From assembly GCA_028554795.2 (NCBI GenBank), contig CM068828.1, positions 19,429,936-19,493,935 on the forward strand: a DNA stretch of 64,000 bases, given 5' to 3'. Shown here one piece after another: positions 37,055 through 47,077 of this stretch; position 1 is the stretch's first letter, and every line of letters starts with the position of its first letter. Made by a program: the position numbers and the translations under genes. Origin of the DNA: Sinohyriopsis cumingii (lineage: Eukaryota > Mollusca > Bivalvia > Unionida > Unionidae). The notes beneath the pieces were generated by a model. That model was not told the origin of the DNA and made no database searches. It saw only the letters and a list, made by a program, of their open reading frames with translations.

Positions 37055-38462
37055 AGTCAGTGTCTTTATTGTGATAGACTACTGCCATAGTAAATACTGT
37101 CATTCATTGATTGGGTAGGTATTGTGATAGACTACTGCCATAGTAAATACTGTGATTCATTGATTGGGTCTGTATTGTGATAGACTACTGCCATAGTAAA
37201 TACTGTGATTCATTGATTGGGTCTGTATTGTGACAGACTACTGCCATAGTAAATACTGTGATTCAGTGATTGGGTCTGTATTGTGATAGACTACTGCCAT
37301 AGTAAATACTGTGATTCATTGATTGGGTATGTATTGTGATAGACTACTGCCACAGTAAATACTGTGATTCATTGATTGGGCAGGTATTGTGATAGATTAC
37401 TGCCATAGTAAATACTGTGATTCATTGATTGGGTAAGTATTGTGATAGACTACTGCCACAGTAAATACTGTGATTCATTGATTGGGCAGGTATTGTGATA
37501 GATTACTGCCATAGTAAATACTGTGATTCAGTGATTGGGTCTGTATTGTGATAGACTACTGCCATAGTAAATACTGTGATTCATTGATTGGGTATGTATT
37601 GTGATAGACTACTGCCATAGTAAATACTGTGATTCAGTGATTGGGTCTGTATTGTGATAGACTACTGCCATAGTAAATACTGTGATTCATTGATTGGGTA
37701 AGTATTGTGATAGACTACTGCCACAGTAAATACTGTGATTCATTGATTGGGCAGGTATTGTGATAGATTACTGCCATAGTAAATACTGTGATTCATTGAT
37801 TGGGTCTGTATTGTGATAGACTACTGCCATAGTAAATACTGTGATTCATTGATGGGTATGTAGTATGATACACTACTGCCATGATAGTAAATACTGTGAT
37901 TCATTGATTGGGTATGTATTGTGATAGACTACTGCCATAGTAAATATTGTGATTCATTGATTGGGTCTGTATTGTGATACACTATCGCCATAATAAATAC
38001 TGTGATTCATTGATTGGGTATGTAGTGTGATACACTACTGCCATGATAGTAAATACTGTGATTCATTGATTGGGTATGTATTGTGATAGACTACTGCCAT
38101 AGTAAATAATGTGATTCATTCATTGGGTCTGTACTGTGATAGACTACTGCCATAGTAAATACTGTGATTCATTGTTTGGGTCTGTATTGTGATACACTAC
38201 TGCCATAGTAAATACTGTGATTCATTGAATGGGTCTTTAGGGTGATACACTATTGTCATAGTAAATACTGTATACTAAATAATACATGTACTGTGATTCA
38301 CTGATTGGGTCTGTATTGCAATACACTATTGCCATAGCAAATACTGTGATTCATTGATTGGGTCTGTATTGCAATACACTATTGCCATAGCAAATACTGT
38401 GATTCATTGATTGGGTCTGTATTGCGGTACACTATTGCTATAGCAAATAAAGTAATTCATTG
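37055..38462. repeat. 53-bp minisatellite, about 26 copies
   Basis: Units: ATTGTGATAGACTACTGCCA, TAGTAAATACTGTGATTCAT and TGATTGGGTCTGT. Variant units (GGGTAAGT, CCACAGTAAA, GGGCAGGT, GATAGATTAC) recur in the same order, giving a higher-order repeat of several units near 37.3-37.8 kb. Confidence 0.97.
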
Positions 38463-38517
38463 ATTGTTGATATCAAACCACTTCTATGCAGGACTGACAT
38501 ATTACTGGATGTATTGA

Positions 38518-38771
38518 TGTTGTTGTTGTTGTTTTAGGGTTTAACACCATTTTTCAGCACACGATAGGCTATACATGGCGGCCAGTATTAATGGTAGAGG
38601 AAGAACCCGGGAAAACCCCGGAAAGAACCACCGACCCACGAGAAGCTACTGGCAAGCTTTCTCACATACCCACATAGGCTGAATCCGAGACTCAAACCCA
38701 TGCAGACAGAGGTGAGTAGGCAGTGATCTGTAACGGAGAGCGCTTTAGACCACTCGGCCACTCGGGGCCCC
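38518..38771 (-). mobile_element. tRNA-Leu-like SINE, family B, complete with target-site duplication
   Basis: On the minus strand the element starts GGGGCCCCGAGTGGCCGAGT (A-box region of a Leu/Ser-type tRNA), has a B box GGGTTTGAGTC, and ends AAAATGGTGTTAAACCCTAA plus AAC repeats. It is flanked by the perfect 14-bp direct repeat ACTGGATGTATTGA at 38504-38517 and 38772-38785. This is the best-preserved member of the family in the window. Confidence 0.94.
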
Positions 38772-38785
38772 ACTGGATGTATTGA

Positions 38786-39417
38786 AATAATAATGAATTT
38801 GAAGTAATTATTATCAGTATTATACCCTGAGCAAGTGTAGGTACATTTTCCCATCCAAATTATCAATGTCCACCTAAATTCATCAGGTCCTCCAGTCTTG
38901 ATCATTATAGGGGGACAGAAGTACATAAAATGTCCCCTTGAAAGGGCAACCAAGGTGCAACACTTTTGTGAGCAGTGAGTATAAAAAATTGTCTTAAGAT
39001 AGTAATGAAGACATACCAGTTTTGATATACAAGCCTACATAATATGGCCACTATACGTAGTTTAGTTTCTTACAAATGTCAAAAACAATCCCCCTCCCAT
39101 GCCCAATAGCTCGATTTCCAGGAAAGTGAATATTAATTTGATTTATCTGAAAGCCATCAAAGAAAAAGCATAGTAATAGCAGTTGACTATATGTCTGTAT
39201 TCAGTCATAAAAATGATCTCCCTTTGCCCAAAAGCTCAGCCAAACACGAGGCAGGGCAGGACAACTGGTAGCTTTATCATTACATATTATCATTTGACTG
39301 CTTGACTGCTGAGTGAAATTCTCATTTGTAAAGGTTAAGAAAACTGATTCAATACCAGTGAATGAAGGAATTTGTTTTTACATTCAACTACAAAACAGAA
39401 CATTTGCACTCACTTAC
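38786..39417. other. AT-rich DNA, no gene seen
   Basis: Nothing recognised. Confidence 0.4.
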
Positions 39418-39920
39418 TATAACGCTCTTCATTATAACACAGTTCCAGTTATAAGGCAAGTATGGCCAGGCATCCCATTTCATTATAACACAGTTCCTGT
39501 TATGCAAATTTGGTCATGAATCCCATTTCCTGTTATAAGGCAAGTATGACAGTCGTTCCCATTTCATTATAACACAGTTCCTGTTATAAGGCAAAGTGTG
39601 ACCATGGTTCCTATTTCATTATAACGCAATTCCTGTTATAGGCAAGTGTGGTCATGAATCCCACTTCTGTTATAAGGCAAGTATGACCATGGTTCCCATT
39701 TCATTATAACAGTTCCTGTTATAAGGCAAAGTGTGACCATGGTTCCCATTTCATTATAACCCAGTTCCTGTTATAGGCAAGTGTGGTCATGGATCCAATT
39801 TCCTGTTATAAGGCAAGTACAACCATGGATCCCATTTCATTATAACACAGTTCCTGTTATAAGGCAAAGTGTGACCATGGTTCCCATTTCATTATAACAC
39901 AGTTCCTGTTATAAGGCATT
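39418..39920. repeat. About 51-bp tandem repeat, about 10 units, MITE-end-like
   Basis: Units: CATTTCATTATAACACAGTT, CCTGTTATAAGGCAAGTGTG and ACCATGGTTCC. CATTATAAC and its complement GTTATAAgG give each unit a small dyad. The CACTATAA/CGATAAC theme is shared with 9.87, 15.8, 23.2 and 63.8 kb. Confidence 0.9.
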
Positions 39921-40184
39921 ACTGCATTTCTTCCTTGATAAACTCAGGAACCAGACTATTAAATATCTGCCATTACTACTGTATTTCTTCCATGATAAAA
40001 TCATGAACCAGACCATTAAATTCATCAAAAAGTGTAGGTTGGCTTATTAGCAAACAAAAAATGTAGGACAGAATTAATAGCATGCAAATATGGAGGTTGG
40101 GCTAATCAGAAAACAAAAAATTAAACTGGGCTTATTAGCAAAACAAAGTGGAGGTTAGTCTTATGAGCAGACAAAGAAATTCTT
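39921..40184. other. AT-rich DNA with a short repeat
   Basis: Loose repeats of TTAGCAAACAAA-like sequence at about 40040-40165. No gene. Confidence 0.5.
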
Positions 40185-40927
40185 AGTAACAATTTGTAGT
40201 CTGTCACAGTTCATCCAAACAGATCCTGAGCTGAGATGCATCAGCTCTGTTCGCAAATATCTTTCAGCTGATGCCACTAAAACACTTGTATGTTCATTAG
40301 TACTTTCAAGACTGGACTATTGTAACTCAATTCTGCCTGGTTCATCTCAATATCTACTTCAGAAACTTCAGAAAGTTCAATACACAGCTGCTTGGATCAT
40401 ACTTAGAGTATCACGATCAGAGCACACCTCCCCGCTGCTCTGTACCATATACTAGCTATCCATTGATCCAGAATCAAACACAAAATTTGGTCTCTGTGCT
40501 AAGTAAAAATGATGGACTCCAGTCCAACATACCTATCTGACCTCACCCATGTGTACACACCAGCAAGATACTTACACTCCTCTTCTGACAATTGTATACT
40601 CATTATTCCCACTATGAAAACAAAGTCATATGAACAACATTCTTTTGCATACCAGGGCCCAGCAACGTGGAATGAATTGCCCACTGAACTTAGACACAAA
40701 GACACAGTGATCCCATTCAAAAGTGCTCTTAAAACTCACTTATCTCGACTGCAAGAACAAACTTAAAGACCTAATAATGTTCCCTACCTTAAATATTTAC
40801 AGCATGTTTTTTATGTTTTCTAATTTCATGGTGTTTGTGTTTGTAATCATATCATTATATTGTCTCATGTTGTAATGCGCTTAGAGCTTCTAAAGATTAG
40901 GTGCCATACAAAGTCCTCATTATTATC
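40185..40927 (+). mobile_element. 5'-truncated CR1/jockey-type LINE with RT C-terminus and 3' tail
   Basis: Conceptual translation shows the end of a reverse transcriptase: S-R-L-D-Y-C-N-S near 40308, L-Q-K-V-Q near 40370, and, in the frame at 40509-40766, a segment ending W-N-E-L-P-T-E-L-R and A-L-K-T-H-L-S. One in-frame stop (about 40452) and a frame change show it is dead. The 3' untranslated part (TTAGAGCTTCTAAAGATTAG, CATTATTA) matches 2498-2711. Confidence 0.88.
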
Positions 40928-40929
40928 TT

Positions 40930-41330
40930 AATTTGTCACAGTACTAGTAAGTAGACAATGTCTGTCAGCTGCTTTCCTGAGTTCCATTTTACTGCCTATC
41001 AGAAAATGACCGTCTACTGCTTTCTTGAGTTCCATTTTACAAATAGACAATGACTATCTACAGCTTTCCTGAGTTCCATTTTACAAATAGACAATGACTG
41101 TCTACACTTTCCTGAGTTCCATTTTACTTTCTAATAGACACTGACTGTCTACTGCTTTCTTGAGTTCCAATTTACTGTCTAATGGACAATGACTGTCTAC
41201 TGCTTTCCTGAGTTCCATTTTATTGTCTAATAGACAATGACTGTCTACTGCTTTCTTGAGTTCCATTTTACTGTCTAACAGACAATGACTGTCTACTGCT
41301 TTCTTGAGTTCCATTTTACTGTCTAATGTA
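40930..41330. repeat. About 46-bp minisatellite, about 8-9 copies
   Basis: Units: GACTGTCTACTGCTTTCTTG, AGTTCCATTTTACTGTCTAA and TAGACAAT. Confidence 0.94.
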
Positions 41331-41655
41331 AACATGCAACATCTTTCCCACCTAATGTAAACATGCAACATCTTTTTCCTACCTAATGTAAACGTTGCAA
41401 CATCTTTTTCCCACCTAATGTAAATATGCAACATTTTTTCCCACCTAATGCAAACATGCAACATCTTTCCCACCTAATGTAAACATGCAACATCTTTCCC
41501 ACCTAACGTAAACATGTAACATCTTTTTCCCACCTAATGTAAAGATACAACATCTTTTTCCCACCTAATGTAAACATGCAACATCTTTTTCCCACCTAAT
41601 GTAAACATGCAACATTTGTTTCCCCATGTAAACATCCAACATCTTTTTCCCAAAA
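41328..41655. repeat. 31-bp minisatellite, about 10 copies
   Basis: Follows directly on the 46-bp array. Units: CACCTAATGTAAACATGCAA followed by CATCTTTTTCC. The junction unit shares CTAATG with both arrays. Confidence 0.95.
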
Positions 41656-41872
41656 TGCATTACCTGATGCTACACAGAATAACCAAACTGTCCAGTTGCC
41701 AATTCATGACCTTTATCAATATAAGTGGCATTTTCTCCTCAGCTATAAGATCATACATTTTTGAGATACATATGTGCTGCCCACATTACCAAACCAACAC
41801 CTAATCACATCCTAGGAGAATTTGAATTCCTACATATAGTCAAACATCATCAGTCACCTTGTTTGTTACATT

Positions 41873-42366
41873 AGGTTCCCAAAGTCTACCTGACCATGCA
41901 AGGTAAATTCTTATGTACATTTTTATGTCAAAGTTGTATGTGTAACTCTTGACCGTGGCCCAAGACTTAGTGCTGATAAGCCAAGTGAAATCAATTATGG
42001 ATCTATTCTGGTATTGATTGTTTGAGATAATGATGCAATACAGTTCTTAGTACTGCAGAAAATGGCAGTGCACCTTACTGGCATAATGACAAGTTTGGAA
42101 CTCATGTGGGTGGTAGATCTCCACATACCATCATTAAAAATTGTTACCCTCCTGAGCCTCTTCTTTCTGCAGCTTCCACAATATAATAGATAATTTCTGT
42201 GTGATTGAATTCTTACTCAGGTTCCAAAATCTACCTGACCATGCAACGTAAATTCTTATGTACACATTTATGTCAAAGTTGTATGTATAACTCTTGATCA
42301 TGGCCGAAGACTTAGTGCTGGTAAGCCATATGAAATCAATTATGGATCTATTCTGGTATTAATTAT
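41873..42366. repeat. Direct duplication of about 150 bp (two copies)
   Basis: Copy 1 at about 41873-42022, copy 2 at about 42219-42366. Both run from AGGTTCC through CTACCTGACCATGCAA to TATGGATCTATTCTGGTATT. The space between holds other sequence and one unit of the roughly 60-bp repeat found at 43.1-43.9 kb. A LINE fragment follows copy 2 immediately. Confidence 0.85.
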
Positions 42367-43062
42367 TTGATTACTTGGTGATTTGGTTGATAATAACCTA
42401 TCATGGACTGAACATATCAAACATATCAGTAAAAAAGTCGATTCAAGTTTATGGCTTCTCAGTAGAATAAGACATTTTCTCCCTGAAAGGCACAGAAAAC
42501 TATTTTATAACGGTTACATACAACCCTATTTAGACTACCGTAATACTGTATGGGGTAATTCAAATGATAAAAACATAGCAAAGCTGGCACATCTTCATAA
42601 AAGAGCATTTGGGCTAATATCAATCCAGAAAGAAAGCAAGGAAAATTTAGCTGGCAAGTTAAAAATATTACCTATTAAAGACCAAATTCATTTGAGAGAA
42701 GCCAAATTAATGTACAGGATATCCAATAATAGTGCTCCTGAATATTTACAATTACTATTCGAGTATAGGCTACCTGGCAATACTCCCCACCTGTGATCCA
42801 TGTCTACCAAACAGTATAAAATTCTCAAACCAAAAAAGGAATTATTTTTTAAAAAAAGTTTCCAATACTCTGGAACTTTGCTCTGTAATAGTATTCCAGT
42901 TGAGAATAGAAATACCCCTCTATTTCCTTCTTCCAAACCCAATATATCCAGTGACTTAGAGATGCAGCTAAAATAAATAAATTCCTTTGCATGAGGGCCA
43001 CAAGGTAGATTAGTTCATAGCTAGTTGTATTACCCTCTTTAAATAAAGTCATTACATTACAT
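42367..43062 (+). mobile_element. 5'-truncated CR1/jockey-like LINE, 3' fragment
   Basis: An open frame of 137 codons (42383-42796) encodes the C-terminal part of a jockey/CR1-type RT: L-S-W-T-E-H-I near its start, then Y-I-Q-P-Y-L-D-Y and L-A-H-L-H-K-R-A, then stops. Downstream coding-like sequence in other frames leads to a 3' end with CCCTCTTTAAATAAAGTCAT and an ATTAC-type short tail at about 43040-43062. It inserted at the end of a duplicated block (41873-42366). Confidence 0.85.
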
Positions 43063-43252
43063 TATGTTACTCTGTGACAGTGGTCAACCTACACAATATA
43101 ATAGATAATTTTTATGTAATTGTATTCTTACTCAATGATAATGGTCAATCCACACAGTATAATAGAAAATTTCTGTGTGATTGTATTCTTACTCTATGAC
43201 AATGGTCAATCCACACAATATAATAGATACATATTCTTACTCTATGGCAGTG

Positions 43253-43490
43253 CCGAGTGGTCTAAAGCGCTCACCGTTCGGATCACCACCATCTCACTTC
43301 AGCCTGCGTGGGTTCGAGTCCAAGGCTCGGATAGCATGGGTACGTGGGAAAGCCTGCCAGTAGCTTCTTGTGGGTCAGTGGTTCTTCTCAGGTTTTCCAG
43401 GGTTCTTCCTCCACCAGTTATACTGGCCACCATGTATAGCCTATCTTGTGCTGAAAAATGGCGTTAAACCCCAGAACAATAACAACAACA
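43253..43490 (+). mobile_element. tRNA-Leu-like SINE, family B, plus strand
   Basis: Starts CCGAGTGGTCTAAAGCGCTC, B box GTGGGTTCGAGTCC, and ends AAATGGCGTTAAACCCC plus AAC repeats. Direct repeats ACTCTATGGCAGTG (43239-43252) and ACTCTGTGGCAGTG (43491-43504) flank it; because the insertion is inside a tandem array, part of that match could come from the array itself. Confidence 0.92.
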
Positions 43491-43537
43491 ACTCTGTGGC
43501 AGTGGTCAATCCACACAATATAATAGATTAATTTCTG

Positions 43538-43673
43538 TTGTTATTCTTGTTGTTCTTCTAGAGTTTAATGCCATTTTTCAGCACAAGATAGGCTATACAT
43601 GGAGGCCACTGAGGTGAGATGGCAGTGATATGGAATGGTGAGCACTTTAGATCACTCGGCCACTCGGGGCCCT
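43538..43673 (-). mobile_element. Internally deleted SINE, family B, minus strand
   Basis: Has the AAC-repeat end and ATTAAACTC region on one side and the GGGCCCCGAGTGGCCGAGTG head on the other, but the middle of about 100 bp is missing. Flanked by the direct repeat GATTAATTTCTG (43526-43537 and 43674-43685), so the deletion form appears to have been present at or after a genuine insertion. Confidence 0.88.
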
Positions 43674-43962
43674 GATTAATTTCTGTGTGATTGTATTCTT
43701 ACTCTATGGCAGTGGTCAAGCCACACAATATAATAGAAAATTTCTGTGTGATTGTATTCTTACAATCCACACAATATAATAAATTCCATATGATTGTATT
43801 CTTACAATCTACACAACAGATAATTTCCTTGTGAATGTATTCTTACTCTATCACAGTGGTCAATCCACACAATATAACAGATAATTTCTGAGTGATTGTA
43901 TTCTTACTTTGTAATAGTGGTCAATAGCCATCATGAACATTATTTGAATCGTCTGTTTTAAT

Positions 43963-43984
43963 ATATATATATATATATATATAT
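43963..43984. repeat. TA microsatellite
   Basis: Short TA run. Confidence 0.95.
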
Positions 43985-44155
43985 TTGAGTATGTACTCAG
44001 GTTGAGGATTGAGGAGTTCCATCAAAACTGGGATGGGTCATCAAGGTTACAGACTGTTTTTGCAACCGGATAAAAGCTCTTGTCTCCTTGACTGGTACTG
44101 CAGAAGTGCATTTTCTCACACCATTCATGAATCACTTTCCATTATTTATTCAAAC

Positions 44156-44689
<534 letters not shown>

Positions 44690-45150
44690 TAAATAAACTT
44701 GGGATATGGCTCTCCAAATTAAAATTAGCTTTACAAATAATACAAAATATGACTTTACTGAAAGTAAGACAAAGAGTTGCAGAAAATCAAAAAACTGGCA
44801 CGTACATGTAAAAGCAGTACAAGTTAGTTCAAAGACAAAATTGTATGCTCATATTTAAACCTGTGATGTATCTTTTAAAATTAAAATAAGCTTGAATCCT
44901 AGGCTTGTGCAATCAGCAGAAAATTTATTTTGGCTTTAAAAAGTACCAAATATGACTTTATTGGACGAGAGATGAAGAAATGTGATAAAACATAATAACT
45001 AAAATGTATTTAGAAAGTTGTGATGGAAAAGTAATTCAAGTTTTTTCAAAGATAGACGTTTGCTTGTGTTTAAACCTTAGATATGGCCCTTAAAATAAAC
45101 TCAATTCAAAACTTGAGTAATCAGCAGAAAATTTATTTAACTTTGATTTG
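44690..45150. repeat. Degenerate direct repeat of about 230 bp, 2 units
   Basis: Both units contain, in order, ATATGACTTTA, a GTTCAAAGA/TTTCAAAGA block, TTTAAACCT, GATRTRKCYYTTAAAAT and AATCAGCAGAAAATTTATTT. Strongly diverged. Confidence 0.65.
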
Positions 45151-45511
45151 ATAGCAAATAGAACATGATTTAATGTAAGATGGACTAATGCATCAAATGA
45201 TCAACATTGGAGATATTACTTTCCAAGTTAACAATCAATATCACACCCACCCCTTGAACTCATTACTGACGTGCTATAATTCTGTTCTCACAGAATATCA
45301 AAGAAAATATACAATTCTGTTCTCACAAAATATCAAAGAAAATATACAAATGAAAATACCGTTTTTATTTTTGTTTTAAATATGGATGACAAGTCCAAAG
45401 ATACTGCAGAACAATAAGATCAAACTGACTCTTGTGGTGCAATATAAAGATGCATTTTCTTTCTGTAGAACTTTATTACAATATATCTACCCTTACAGTG
45501 CTCTCACTTAA
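45151..45511. other. AT-rich DNA with one 33-bp duplication
   Basis: Two copies of AATTCTGTTCTCACARAATA followed by TCAAAGAAAATATACAA at about 45278-45348. No gene. Confidence 0.5.
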
Positions 45512-45622
45512 CCATGCAGAACAACATGATGTTATCAAGGTATCAGAGCCACATGATGTTATCAAGGTATCAGAACCACATGATGTTATCAAGGTATCAG
45601 AACCACATGATGTTACCAAGAT
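45512..45622. repeat. 27-bp minisatellite, about 4 copies
   Basis: Units: CACATGATGTTATCAAGGTA followed by TCAGAAC. Confidence 0.94.
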
Positions 45623-46749
45623 ATTTTGATAACAAAAGATCCAGCAGCTCAGTTGCCAACCTCTGTGTTATACATATTTCTGGAACAACACAGAACCAAG
45701 TCTACTGTTGCATAATGTCCCTGCAGATTTCATTATACATTGTAAGTAGATTAATGAATACAAGAGTACTCTTCCACATTACACAGACATGCTTGAGATT
45801 TTTGTGTTATTATGGAAGCACTTAACATGTTCTCCTTCTGTGGTCAAGTAGGTATGTATGAGTTACTGAATCTGCACCTAAACATATTTATGAGGCTGAA
45901 TAGTTTTGGCAATGGCTGATGGGCTGGTGAGTCAGCCTACCAAAATTGTTATATATGTCTACCAAATGAAGACAATAAGCTTTGTTTTGTACATCATCCC
46001 TGATAATAAAACTGATAGACAACAAATTAACTTCAAAATTATATTTTTCATCTTCATGTGAATGATTTTAAAAGACTTCTTTGTCTTTGAAGTAGGAGAT
46101 TATCTGAATGCACTTTTTTATTTTTCAAGTAAATAATCAACTCAAGTTTGTATAAAAAATGTGTCTGTCCTTTATCTTTCAAGTTGGGGATCTGTGGCTT
46201 CTAGTACATAATCATCTCTTAGTTTGTAAAAAAATATGTCTGTCTGTCTTTTAAAGTAATTTTTGTGATTTCAGTTTCTTGCCAGTGAAACAAAGAATGA
46301 CTGTCTTTAGGCCAATAACCACCATCCTACTACTATCTGATATGGCCACTATGCCACTGATGACAGTATCACATTGAAAATTGCCTCTAACAGAAAATAA
46401 TATGATTTTTATTTTACTGCTATTGGCATCTCAGTACACCATGTTTTCTGTAAACGAAAGTAGTCCCACATTAAATGGCTAAAAAATGGTACATACAACA
46501 GTTTTGGCAACAAAAAACACCTTACCCACCTTCAATATGGGAAAATATCAAGTAGTTTCTTTAATGCAAAATGAATGAGATTTTGTTCAAAGAATATAAC
46601 AAAGGAAATAAGTGACATCACTGAAAGCAAATGTTTTTAAAACAATATACACTGTACTCTGTTTATAGTGTATTACCTTATTATGTCACTGCCTCCGAGT
46701 TATTTGTTTCTTTCTTTGTTTTGGATATTTTAATGGAACTTTTCGCACA
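45623..46749. other. AT-rich DNA, no gene seen
   Basis: Nothing recognised over about 1.1 kb. Confidence 0.4.
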
Positions 46750-46764
46750 TTAATAGCTACCTTT

Positions 46765-46915
46765 ATACCAAGCTAAGGAAATGGTCGCTATGTGCTTTTT
46801 CCAGGGACATGATGAGGCATCCAACCCAAGCTGGTTAGGCAGGTATCAGACCCATGATCCTTGTGTTATGAGTCAAATGCTCTACCAGCGAAGGTAGAAT
46901 TGCTCCCTGTTTTAT
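46765..46915 (-). mobile_element. tRNA-Met-like SINE remnant
   Basis: Read on the minus strand: CTTCGCTGGTAGAGCATTTG (A box), ACTCATAACACAAGGATCAT (Met-like anticodon loop CTCATAA) and GGGTCTGATACCTGCC (degraded B box). It cannot fold as a functional tRNA with an intact T arm, so I treat it as a SINE or tRNA pseudogene. Confidence 0.65.
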
Positions 46916-47077
46916 AATGAAATACATGATACATGTAACTTTACTGTCACGTCATGATGCACTACTATCTGCCTTATGACTGGAACCATGCTAAAATGAA
47001 GGATCTTATAGTGAGGGAGTTCTGCAGGTATCATTAACCTTGATCTAACATTGTGGACACCACTCTTACTAAATGTG
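46916..47077. other. AT-rich DNA with MITE-like wording
   Basis: TCTTATAGTGAGGGAGTTCT near 47000-47020 echoes the TATAGTGAGGGA theme of the 15.8-kb and 23.2-kb arrays. Confidence 0.45.

Larger units (their letters stand above)
43070..43925. repeat. About 60-bp minisatellite interrupted by two SINEs
   Basis: Units: CAATCCACACAATATAATAG, ATAATTTCTGTGTGATTGTA and TTCTTACTCTATGRCAGTGG. About 10 units in total, split by SINEs at 43253-43490 and 43538-43673. Confidence 0.93.

Noticed and set aside
46765..46915. A functional tRNA-Met gene on the minus strand
   Set aside because: The T arm and acceptor stem cannot be paired properly and the B box is degraded; best read as a SINE or pseudogene.
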